Positions 1 to 5,216 are shown, numbered from the stretch's first letter. The stretch: 5,219 nt of DNA from JAVBSX01 sp051660685 (GCA_051660685.1 JBOFQB010000088.1:1-5219); one strand, 5' to 3'. Made by a program: numbers and translations. Notes: a model not told the origin generated them from the letters alone.

Positions 1-1
1 A

Positions 2-361
2 ATCGCAATCGCCAATTATTTTGAGGGACAGGCGTTGAGTATGAATTCGTTCGTATCAACGACGAATGGTCGAAAGACCGATTCACGGTCTCGCGGTCCC
101 GAAGCCAAAAAGACAAAAGAAGTGGCCCAATGGTTGGGGGATTTTTTGAAAGATGGTCCTGTTGCGGCGACCGAGATAACGGAAGCAGTCAAAAAAGCAG
201 GTTACAAGGATGCGGTCTTGCGAAACGCCAAAAAGGTGCTCGGCATCCAGTCTAAAAAAACGTCCGACGGATGGATTTGGAGACTGCCGATCACGGCGAC
301 ACCCGCCGTGTTTTTGAGAAAAAACGTCTCTAATACCCAAGAAACTGGTGTTTCTTGGTAA
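2..361 (+). CDS. C-terminal part of a probable AAA-type (RepA/primase-like) ATPase of a mobile element, 5' end outside the window
   Basis: The frame is open to the left edge, so this is probably the 3' end of a longer gene. From about base 95 the protein reads RGPEAKKTKEVAQWLGDFLK, then a helix-turn-helix-like stretch (DGPVAATEITEAVKKAGY, then LRNAKKVLGI) and a closing DGWIWRLP. This pattern, with paired helices, an 'LRxAKKxLGI' recognition helix and a W-x-W wing, is one I know as the C-terminal winged helix of plasmid/phage replication ATPases common in Planctomycetota. No Walker motifs are visible because they would lie upstream. A short independent gene is also possible: TTG at 35 or ATG at 41 follows GAGGGA (23-28) at 6 or 12 nt. 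The last residues (QETGVSW) are encoded by a palindromic repeat that runs up to the stop codon. The integrase follows 239 bp downstream on the same strand. The winged-helix call is fairly sure. The ATPase identity is inference. Confidence 0.6.
   Translation: MAIANYFEGQALSMNSFVSTTNGRKTDSRSRGPEAKKTKEVAQWLGDFLKDGPVAATEITEAVKKAGYKDAVLRNAKKVLGIQSKKTSDGWIWRLPITATPAVFLRKNVSNTQETGVSW
337..358. repeat. Perfect 9-4-9 palindromic repeat at the end of the upstream gene
   Basis: CCAAGAAAC (337-345), loop TGGT, GTTTCTTGG (350-358). The first 18 bases match the repeat units at 458, 480 and 502 in all but a few positions. The stop codon TAA (359-361) directly follows the right arm, so the repeat supplies the last codons of the upstream gene. 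No T-run follows, so it is a weak candidate for an intrinsic terminator. Confidence 0.75.
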
Positions 362-426
362 TGATAAAAAAAATACAGTTTTTTCTGTATCCAGTGTGCA
401 AAAAAAGCGGTGATATGCTGTATGAC

Positions 427-442
427 TTCCCTGAAAAGGGAA
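427..442. repeat. Small hairpin TTCCC/GGGAA
   Basis: TTCCC (427-431) and GGGAA (438-442) flank a 6-base loop, followed by AAACACAAAAAACC. It is one of several short dyads in the 362-600 spacer. It is too short for a function to be assigned. Confidence 0.35.
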
Positions 443-457
443 AAACACAAAAAACCG

Positions 458-523
458 CCAAGAAGGTGGTGTTTCGCGCCCAAGAAACTCCAGTTTCTTA
501 CCCAAGAAGGTGGTGTTTCCAAA
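458..523. repeat. Three tandem 22-bp repeat units (iteron-like) upstream of the integrase
   Basis: Units start at 458, 480 and 502, an exact 22-bp period. The first and third share an identical 18-mer, ccaagaaggtggtgtttc. The middle unit has the related ccaagaaactccagtttc and is itself a dyad (AAGAAAC, loop TCCA, GTTTCTT at 482-499). A fourth related copy lies at 337-354. Two helical turns per unit would put all copies on one face of the DNA, as for binding sites of a replication initiator or a recombination accessory protein. They could instead be a dispersed palindromic repeat that duplicated locally. Confidence 0.75.
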
Positions 524-533
524 ATGAAAATTC

Positions 534-559
534 CATTCCGCAAGATACTTTGCGGAATG
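534..559. promoter_or_regulatory. Perfect 10-bp inverted repeat just upstream of the integrase gene
   Basis: CATTCCGCAA (534-543), 6-base spacer GATACT, TTGCGGAATG (550-559). It ends 41 bp before the integrase start codon and is not followed by a T-run. It is better placed as an operator, accessory-protein site or transcript hairpin controlling the integrase than as a terminator. No bound factor can be named. Confidence 0.6.
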
Positions 560-585
560 TCAAAACAGCCAAAATACACAATATA

Positions 586-592
586 GAAAGGA
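586..592 (+). promoter_or_regulatory. Ribosome binding site of the integrase
   Basis: GAAAGGA ends 8 nt before the ATG at 601, a good Shine-Dalgarno match and spacing. It fixes the integrase start. I see no convincing -35/-10 pair between the inverted repeat and this site. Confidence 0.7.
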
Positions 593-600
593 TATGAATT

Positions 601-1914
601 ATGCCGAAAAGAGTTGAAGCAAAGAAGAGGAATTATCGGTTTACCGACAAGGAGGGTATCCGTCGGAACGTCTATTTGGGAAAAATTCCTGATTGGAAAT
701 ACAACGAATTCAAGAGGAACCTTGACAAAATGGTCCATTCCTACCAATTGGGCAGCCCAATCGTGGATGTGTCTCTGTCCAATTGGTTACAGGGGATTGA
801 CGACGACCTTCACGCTAAAATTGCTAAAGCAGGATTGTGCGAGAGCCGGGGGCTTTCTCCGTTGGGGTTGTTGACAGCGGAATTTATTGAAAAGAACAAG
901 GGGGGTAAAGAGCCGACAACGCTTGAACGTTGGGGACAGGACCAAAAACGTCTTGCCGGTTTTTTTGGAGAGGGAAGGTCTGTTCAATCCATAACAAGAA
1001 CCGGTTGTGAAGACTATAAATCATGGTTGTATACCGAACGAGGTTTAGCCCATTCGACGGTTGGTAAGGCGATTCGTAATGCGAAAATGTTTTTTTCCTA
1101 TTGGGTTAGAACAGGTCTCTTATCGCGGAATCCTTTTGAAGGAGTGAAGTCAAGTTATGAGATTGACGAAAGCCGGAATCACTATATTCCCGTTGAAACG
1201 GTCAATCTTGCATTGGAGTATTGCCCAGATGCCGAATGGAGGGCTATTTTCGGTCTTGCAAGGTTTGGCGGATTACGACCCGGGGAAATTTTGGTGTTGA
1301 AGCTGAATGACATTAAATGGGATCGTGACCGAATCATTGTACCCAGTCCCAAGACAAAACGGTACAAAGGAGGTGGGCAACGGGAGATACCGTTGTTTCC
1401 TACACTTAGGCCGATTCTGTATGACGTTTGTGAACAGGCGGAAGACGGGGCGGTGTACGTCCTCGACCGACTCCGTAAGAGGTCTACGGGGTTACAAAAC
1501 GGAAACAAACCCAATTTGGGTAAGATCGTGAATGATATTTTGGAGCGGGCCGGAATACCGAGTTGGAGCAAGCCGTTTGTGAGTATGCGAGGGTCTTGCG
1601 AGACAGATTTGGCGGAAAAGTACCCGATACAGACAGTGACAGCATGGATTGGCAACAGTCCGGCAGTTGCCCAAAAGCATTATTTGCGGGTTCTGCCGGA
1701 ACACTTTGAACGGGCATTGAAGGAGTTACCAAAAGAGTTACCAACAGGCAAAAAAAGAAGTGATTTTGAAAACAAGGAAAAAAAACCGGCCTTACAAAAT
1801 ACGGGGTTTAACGCAAGGACCAACAAGGATGACACCGAATTATTGTACCAAATACCCCCTGTAGGACTTGAACCTACGACCCACGGATTAAGAGTCCGTT
1901 GCTCTACCAACTGA
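601..1914 (+). CDS. Tyrosine recombinase / phage-type integrase, planctomycete type
   Basis: A 437-residue site-specific recombinase that would integrate or excise the element at the adjacent tRNA-Lys. Residues 1-90 form an N-terminal DNA-binding (arm-type) region with the WLQGIDDDLHAKIAKAGL stretch typical of planctomycete integrases. Residues about 92-185 are the helical core-binding domain, and about 190-365 the catalytic domain. Visible catalytic residues are R226 (GGLRPGE), a lysine at 251 or 253 (PKTKR), R330 (VSMRGS) and the nucleophile Y361 (KHYLRV). The usual histidines are replaced: V327 stands where HxxR has His, and N352 (WIGNS) where the second His/Trp box sits, a pattern I associate with the planctomycete group. 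The ATG at 601 is supported by GAAAGGA 8 nt upstream. The tail after residue 400 is lysine-rich and unstructured. The last 20 or so codons (GLEPTTHGLRVRCSTN) are simply the antisense reading of the tRNA gene, with the stop inside it. Integrase identity is firm. Confidence 0.95.
   Translation: MPKRVEAKKRNYRFTDKEGIRRNVYLGKIPDWKYNEFKRNLDKMVHSYQLGSPIVDVSLSNWLQGIDDDLHAKIAKAGLCESRGLSPLGLLTAEFIEKNKGGKEPTTLERWGQDQKRLAGFFGEGRSVQSITRTGCEDYKSWLYTERGLAHSTVGKAIRNAKMFFSYWVRTGLLSRNPFEGVKSSYEIDESRNHYIPVETVNLALEYCPDAEWRAIFGLARFGGLRPGEILVLKLNDIKWDRDRIIVPSPKTKRYKGGGQREIPLFPTLRPILYDVCEQAEDGAVYVLDRLRKRSTGLQNGNKPNLGKIVNDILERAGIPSWSKPFVSMRGSCETDLAEKYPIQTVTAWIGNSPAVAQKHYLRVLPEHFERALKELPKELPTGKKRSDFENKEKKPALQNTGFNARTNKDDTELLYQIPPVGLEPTTHGLRVRCSTN
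1853..1914. other. Probable attachment site (element/chromosome junction) in the tRNA-Lys 3' half, overlapped by the integrase 3' end
   Basis: The integrase gene lies directly beside the tRNA 3' end and reads into it by 62 bp, the standard layout for elements that recombine in the 3' part of a tRNA gene. The tRNA is intact, so the element end would restore it, and the second att copy should lie left of the window. No duplicate of the tRNA 3' segment is visible inside the window, so the exact core cannot be set. The range given is only the overlap of the two genes. Confidence 0.45.
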
Positions 1915-1925
1915 GCTAAGAGGGC
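1853..1925 (-). tRNA. tRNA-Lys (anticodon CTT)
   Basis: The minus strand folds as a complete 73-nt cloverleaf. The acceptor is GCCCTCT/AGGGGGT with G-U at the terminal pair and a second T-G pair. The D arm is GCTC/GAGC. The anticodon arm is ACGGA/TCCGT around loop CTCTTAA, with anticodon CTT at 1890-1892 (complement). The variable loop is GGGTC, and the T arm is GTAGG/CCTAC with loop TTCAAGT. The discriminator base is A. CCA is not encoded (TTT follows the discriminator) and must be added after transcription. It reads AAG codons. A good promoter lies just upstream (1954-1981). Confidence 0.96.
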
Positions 1926-1953
1926 AAATCTCGCCAACAAACTAACCGCGACC

Positions 1954-1981
1954 ATTCTAGGCCTCCTTCGCCTTTCTTCAA
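1954..1981 (-). promoter_or_regulatory. Promoter of the tRNA-Lys gene
   Basis: On the minus strand TTGAAG (-35, 1976-1981) and TAGAAT (-10, 1954-1959) are 16 bp apart. They match the housekeeping sigma consensus at 4 and 5 of 6 positions. Transcription would start near 1947, giving a leader of about 20 nt before the tRNA 5' end at 1925. Confidence 0.6.
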
Positions 1982-1982
1982 G

Positions 1983-2001
1983 GGGGACTCTCCAACTCCC
2001 C
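1983..2001. repeat. Small inverted repeat GGGGA/TCCCC upstream of the tRNA promoter
   Basis: GGGGA (1983-1987) and TCCCC (1997-2001) flank a 9-base loop, just beyond the -35 of the tRNA promoter. It could be a weak upstream element or chance. Confidence 0.25.
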
Positions 2002-2045
2002 TGTCCGCTCATCCCTCTATCAAAAAAAATCATTTTCGTTTTTGA

Positions 2046-2062
2046 ACCACGAAAATCACGAA
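2046..2062. repeat. Short copy of the ACCACGAAAA-type dispersed repeat
   Basis: ACCACGAAAATCACGAA at 2046-2062 has the same ACCACGAAAA..CACGAAA wording as the arms of the large hairpin at 4869-4930. This suggests a dispersed repeat family with a degenerate single arm here. Confidence 0.5.
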
Positions 2063-2110
2063 ATTCTGGGTTTATACGGCAATCGCTTAGAAATGGTTTG
2101 TTTTCCAATT

Positions 2111-2184
2111 GGAACGCGGGCTTCCTGCTCGCACATTTTTTTCTTGAGGCAAGCAACTTGATGCAGGCAAGATGCCTGCGTTCC
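2111..2184. repeat. MITE-like inverted-repeat element with GGAACGC ends
   Basis: The 23-bp ends at 2111-2133 and 2162-2184 are imperfect inverted copies, with about 18 of 23 positions matching and outer sequence GGAACGC/GCGTTCC. Each end folds on its own: GCGGGC/GCTCGC on the left (one G-T pair) and GCAGGCA/TGCCTGC on the right. The 12-bp palindrome TTCCAATTGGAA (2103-2114) spans the left border. No ORF of note is inside, so it would be a non-autonomous element moved in trans or a structured REP-like repeat. I recall related GGAACGC-ended repeats in planctomycete and cyanobacterial intergenic DNA but cannot check this. Confidence 0.7.
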
Positions 2185-2185
2185 G

Positions 2186-2217
2186 ACAAAATGTCCATTT
2201 TGTACCCGTTTGCGGGT
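2186..2217. repeat. Two adjacent small hairpins beside the MITE-like element
   Basis: ACAAAAT/ATTTTGT (2186-2203, 4-base loop) is followed at once by ACCCG/CGGGT (2204-2217, 4-base loop). They abut the right end of the 2111-2184 element and may belong to it. From about 2218 to 2311 I see no gene, repeat or signal. Confidence 0.4.
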
Positions 2218-2311
2218 TAGCGTCTTGCCGTGTAAAAACATCCGTCCGTTCAAATCGCAAAACCAAACTTGTTCGCCGATTGACTATTCCCCGCTTGATG
2301 AGATTTTCAGC

Positions 2312-2339
2312 TTGTACAGAAAAAAAAACTGTGTACAAT
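2312..2339 (+). promoter_or_regulatory. Probable promoter of the radical SAM gene with overlapping inverted repeat
   Basis: TACAAT (2334-2339) is a 5-of-6 match to the -10 box. TTGTAC (2312-2317) is a weak -35 (TTG conserved) at 16-bp spacing. TTGTAC and GTACAA (2333-2338) are also inverted copies of each other around an A9 tract, so the same bases form an operator-like dyad covering both promoter boxes. Start of transcription would be near 2346, about 70 nt ahead of the ATG at 2418. Confidence 0.5.
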
Positions 2340-2341
2340 AG

Positions 2342-2383
2342 TAGGTTGTAGGGGCAACTGCATTTGAAATGCAGACCGACCTA
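2342..2383 (+). promoter_or_regulatory. Nested hairpin in the leader of the radical SAM gene
   Basis: The outer stem is TAGGTTG (2342-2348) with CGACCTA (2377-2383), seven pairs including one T-G. The inner perfect dyad is CTGCATTT/AAATGCAG (2358-2374). An uneven internal loop (TAGGGGCAA opposite AC) lies between. It sits at or just after the predicted transcription start and ends 34 nt before the start codon. It matches no riboswitch class I know. Confidence 0.4.
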
Positions 2384-2417
2384 TATTCCTTTTACCTCCT
2401 TTTACGGATTTTGGATT

Positions 2418-4790
2418 ATGGTAAAGAAACTTGAAATTATCTACGTCGTTCCCTCTCGTTATGATGATGAAGGGTATGTCAAACGTTATATCTGGGGCGT
2501 CGTCCCCTCCAATTCTCTCGCCGTTCTGAAAAGCCTCACTGAATCACTCAAAAATGAACAGCCTTTTCCGGGTGTCGAGATTAACATTTCAGCCTACGAC
2601 GATAATGTTCAGAAAATTCCTTTTCGCAAAATAGCCCGATTAAACCGACGTAATGATACCAAAGTCGTTGTCGGTCTGGTCGGGGTTCAGACCGGACAGT
2701 TTCCTCGTGCTGCTGAAATTGCTCTTCAGTTCAAAAAAATGGGAATCGACGCAATGATTGGCGGTTTCCATGTAAGCGGCATTATGTCCCTCTTTGACGA
2801 ATTGACCCCTGAATTGAAGGAATTAGTCGATCAAGGGGTCACTTTAATCGACGGAGAGTCAGAAACACCCGGGGTTTTGCGCGACCTCTTTCAGGACGTG
2901 CTTGATGGAACCTTGAAACCTGTTTATCACTTTCCTAAAGCCCCGGATATTGAGCATACCCCCTTACCTCAAGCCGACCCGGCTTATATCGATCATTTTG
3001 GCGCACATTGGGCAACAATCGATTCCAGTCGCGGTTGTCCTTACGGTTGCACCTTTTGCACGGTCATTAACATTCAGGGCCGAAAAATGCGTTGTCGAAG
3101 TGCTGAAGGGGTCCTTACGACCGTTCAAGCGAATTATGACAAAGGTGTGACGAACTTTTTCTTTACGGATGATAATTTTGCGCGGAGTCGAATTTGGCGG
3201 GATGTGTTCAACGGACTCATCGAAATGAAGAAAAAGGGTTGCGAAGTCAGTTTCATGATGCAGATTGACACGCAGTCCAGTAAGATACCCGATTTCGTCG
3301 ATCTCGCCAAAGAGGCCGGTTGCCGTTCCGTCTTCATTGGAATGGAAAGTGTCAACCCGGTTAACATTGCCGATTCCGGGAAATTGCAGAACAAAGTCGA
3401 AGAATATCGGGAAATGGTCGGAATCTGGCAGAAACGGTCCGTCATTGTTCACGTCGGCTATATCATTGGTTTCCCAAATGACACCGTTGAATCCGTTCGA
3501 CGTGACGTTCATTTTCTGCGCGATCACGTCGGGGTTGACCTCGCTTCCTTCTTCATGATGACCCCCTTGCCCGGTTCCGTCGATCATCGTGATATGGTCT
3601 TACGAGGTGATCCCATTGACCCCGATCTTAATAAGTATGATTCCTGTCATGAAACATTTCAGCATCCCAATATGCCGAATGGAAAATGGAGTGAAGCAAC
3701 GAAATTGGCCTATTGTGAGTTTTACACCAAAGAGCATTGTGCGGCGATTCTCCGTCGGATGCCGCGTGAACACTATTGGTTCATGTTCTGGAACTTAATC
3801 TGGTATCGTTATTCCGGTGTCTTTTCCGGGACACATCCGATGATGACCGGTTTTTTCCGCATGAAAAATCGTCTGGAACGACGACCGGGATACCCCAAAG
3901 AAAACCTGCTCCGCTATTCTTGGCGTTGGATCAGAGAATTCGTTCTCGACGCTCAATCGTATATTCGGCTTTTCTTTGAATTTCAGGAAATATGGTTTCT
4001 GACGAGAAAACCGAATGAGGAACTGATTCCGGCTGAAAAAATACTCGAGCAAAGAGGTCAAGAACTGTCTCCTGAGAGGTCCGCCCTTCTTGAACCGGCT
4101 CTTGTAGGAGCTTCGTTAAGTCTGGGCAATGAACAGATACAACCTGTTCTGACTGAATCGGTTGCAACCCAACCTGTTCAAGCGGGGTTACTTCAAGTAC
4201 CAACTCAGTCAGCTCAAACTCAGTCGGTTCCAACGTCGCCAAAGACAGTTCGGCGATCATCTTGGCGTTTGAATTTTATACCGCTTATGGAGTTGCGACG
4301 ACGTTGGGGGACGACGAAACAGCGAGTTGCGGAACAACAATGGTCGGGACACCCTGATGTTGCAATCGAGGAAATCCGACATGTTCTCGTTGAAACAGCA
4401 TCGGGTTTGCGTTTGCGAAGTGAGGAACTGAGTCAACAGGACAGTTGGGCTGAACGAAAACAGGCGAAAATGTTGCAAGAGGTTGTGACGGAGATTGAGG
4501 AACATTTGAAAACGTTGGAAAAATCGCCCAAAGACAAATCGTTGCTTAACCGTTCGCTTACTTTTGTCCGGGAAAAACTGATTGCCCGTTATGAAGAATT
4601 GACACATCGTTATGTCAAAATTCGTCGTCGCACCAATACTTGGCATAAAGAACAGTTTACACGATTGAAACGGGGACGGTTATTCAGTTTTACAGGAATG
4701 ACGCTTTTAAGGGCCCCGATTACAGCGTTTTGGGAGACCTATCTCTCGATCCGATTCAGTGTTGCTGCACTCCGTAAAGAGATCAGTTAA
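2418..4790 (+). CDS. B12-binding-domain radical SAM protein with a long C-terminal extension
   Basis: A 790-residue protein. Residues 1-190 look like a cobalamin-binding Rossmann-type domain, with GGFHVSG at 115-121 and the GESE motif at 146-149. The radical SAM core spans about 200-420: CPYGCTFC gives the 4Fe-4S ligands C207, C211 and C214, followed by FTDDN (251-253), GMES (308-311, SAM-binding region) and HVGYIIGFP (345-353). Residues 420-532 are rich in Trp, Tyr and Arg, as in the C-terminal part of related cytosolic enzymes. Beyond 533 lies an extension: a Gln/Thr/Pro/Val-rich linker with degenerate TQPVQ/TQSVP repeats to about 612, then a charged helical, possibly coiled-coil region, ending in an aromatic amphipathic stretch (757-785). 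I chose ATG 2418 (MVKKLEIIYVVPS). The upstream in-frame TTG at 2364 sits inside a hairpin and would add 18 atypical residues. No strong Shine-Dalgarno is seen. Many relatives are methyltransferases or ring/tail-modifying enzymes. The substrate here is unknown. Confidence 0.9.
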   Translation: MVKKLEIIYVVPSRYDDEGYVKRYIWGVVPSNSLAVLKSLTESLKNEQPFPGVEINISAYDDNVQKIPFRKIARLNRRNDTKVVVGLVGVQTGQFPRAAEIALQFKKMGIDAMIGGFHVSGIMSLFDELTPELKELVDQGVTLIDGESETPGVLRDLFQDVLDGTLKPVYHFPKAPDIEHTPLPQADPAYIDHFGAHWATIDSSRGCPYGCTFCTVINIQGRKMRCRSAEGVLTTVQANYDKGVTNFFFTDDNFARSRIWRDVFNGLIEMKKKGCEVSFMMQIDTQSSKIPDFVDLAKEAGCRSVFIGMESVNPVNIADSGKLQNKVEEYREMVGIWQKRSVIVHVGYIIGFPNDTVESVRRDVHFLRDHVGVDLASFFMMTPLPGSVDHRDMVLRGDPIDPDLNKYDSCHETFQHPNMPNGKWSEATKLAYCEFYTKEHCAAILRRMPREHYWFMFWNLIWYRYSGVFSGTHPMMTGFFRMKNRLERRPGYPKENLLRYSWRWIREFVLDAQSYIRLFFEFQEIWFLTRKPNEELIPAEKILEQRGQELSPERSALLEPALVGASLSLGNEQIQPVLTESVATQPVQAGLLQVPTQSAQTQSVPTSPKTVRRSSWRLNFIPLMELRRRWGTTKQRVAEQQWSGHPDVAIEEIRHVLVETASGLRLRSEELSQQDSWAERKQAKMLQEVVTEIEEHLKTLEKSPKDKSLLNRSLTFVREKLIARYEELTHRYVKIRRRTNTWHKEQFTRLKRGRLFSFTGMTLLRAPITAFWETYLSIRFSVAALRKEIS

Positions 4791-4792
4791 TA

Positions 4793-4823
4793 GGGACTGG
4801 GGAATAGGGGATAGGGATTAGGG
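4793..4823 (+). repeat. G-run tract (possible G-quadruplex) right after the radical SAM stop codon
   Basis: Five runs of three or four G (4793-4795, 4799-4802, 4807-4810, 4814-4816, 4821-4823) are separated by 3-4 base loops, beginning 3 nt after the TAA. This fits the G-quadruplex pattern on the coding strand and hence in the transcript. Part of it (4802-4817) is also the left arm of an inverted repeat whose partner is at 5001-5016. Confidence 0.55.
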
Positions 4824-5016
4824 AAATGGAAGATAACGGCGACTCGTGAGTCAACGGGTTCACGTTCCTTTCGTGGTTTTCGTGTTTTTAGTGGTTCTTT
4901 TATACCACGAAAAACACCAAAAACACGAAAAAATACTTTAATCCGTTATGAATCCGCTATTTAGATAGGTTATTTATGCGCGGGCACTAAATATCTCTTT
5001 TCCCTATTCTCTATTC
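4802..5016. repeat. Possible MITE-like unit bounded by GAATAG..ATAGGGA inverted ends
   Basis: The 16 bases at 4802-4817 match the reverse complement of 5001-5016 at 14 of 16 positions (GAATAGgGgATAGGGA against GAATAGaGaATAGGGA). They enclose about 183 bp that contain the CACGAAA hairpin and no ORF. It could be one non-autonomous element with a hairpin centre, or two unrelated low-complexity repeats. No target duplication is evident. Confidence 0.4.
4869..4930. repeat. Large imperfect hairpin of the TTTCGTG/CACGAAA repeat family
   Basis: The 27-base arms at 4869-4895 and 4904-4930 pair at 24 of 27 positions around an 8-base loop. The wording is shared with the short copy at 2046-2062, so it is likely a dispersed repeat. 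Lying 79 bp after the radical SAM stop with no other terminator in between, it may also end that transcript, although its stem is AT-rich and no clean T-run follows on the plus strand. Confidence 0.7.
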
Positions 5017-5076
5017 AAGGCTAACGCATCAAAATATGGATTCATCGTTAATTTGGTCAAAGTACACGTTTCAGGC

Positions 5077-5216
5077 AAAAACAACAGCCGGAAGGGAGCG
5101 CAGCGTACTGACGGTTTGTGACATTTTTTTGTCAACAAACCTCCTATTTGTCTCAGTTGTCCCAAAATACGACCGTCAATACAGTGCTGCGCACCTCCTT
5201 TCCGGCTTTTGTTTTT
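5077..5216. repeat. 140-bp inverted-repeat element with a central hairpin
   Basis: The arms are 5077-5115 and 5172-5216. About 36 of the 39 left-arm bases pair with the right arm if two 3-base gaps are allowed. The shared blocks are AAAAACAA, AGCCGGAA, GGAG, CGCAGC and GACGGT. Inside, GGTTTGTGACA (5113-5123) pairs with TGTCAACAAACC (5130-5141, one bulged T) around a T6 loop. There is no ORF. It would suit a MITE or a two-way terminator (GC-rich stem with T-rich tails on both sides). It ends 3 bp before the window edge, so its full extent may not be seen. Confidence 0.7.

Noticed and set aside
68..79. GGTC-GAAA-GACC tetraloop-like hairpin inside the first gene
   Set aside because: The stem is only four pairs within coding sequence, which is expected by chance.
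550..585. Promoter for the integrase using TTGCGG and a downstream AT-rich hexamer
   Set aside because: No hexamer at 16-18 bp spacing matches the -10 box well. The best options match 3 of 6 or need a 19-bp spacer.
355..597. Plus-strand ORF of 80 codons in the spacer before the integrase
   Set aside because: It is composed mostly of repeat translation (QETPVSY, PRRW), has no ribosome binding site, and overlaps the repeat array and the inverted repeat.
202..747. Minus-strand ORF of 181 codons across the spacer and integrase start
   Set aside because: It runs antisense to two better-supported genes and through the palindromic repeats. Its protein has the biased composition of antisense and repeat translation and no start signal.
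1776..1795. A-run near the integrase 3' end as a terminator for the tRNA on the minus strand
   Set aside because: The minus strand has a T-run but no convincing GC stem in front of it, and it lies in integrase coding sequence.
1680..2198. Minus-strand ORF of 172 codons spanning the tRNA
   Set aside because: It reads straight through the tRNA gene, its promoter and the MITE-like repeat. This is a read-through artefact.
2364..2417. Upstream TTG as start of the radical SAM gene
   Set aside because: The TTG lies in the loop of a hairpin, the 18 added residues do not look like a domain start, and MVKKLEIIYVVPS at 2418 gives a natural beginning for the N-terminal Rossmann domain.
2964..3587. Minus-strand ORF of 207 codons inside the radical SAM gene
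   Set aside because: It is fully antisense to the conserved cluster-binding core of the radical SAM gene and has no recognisable motif.
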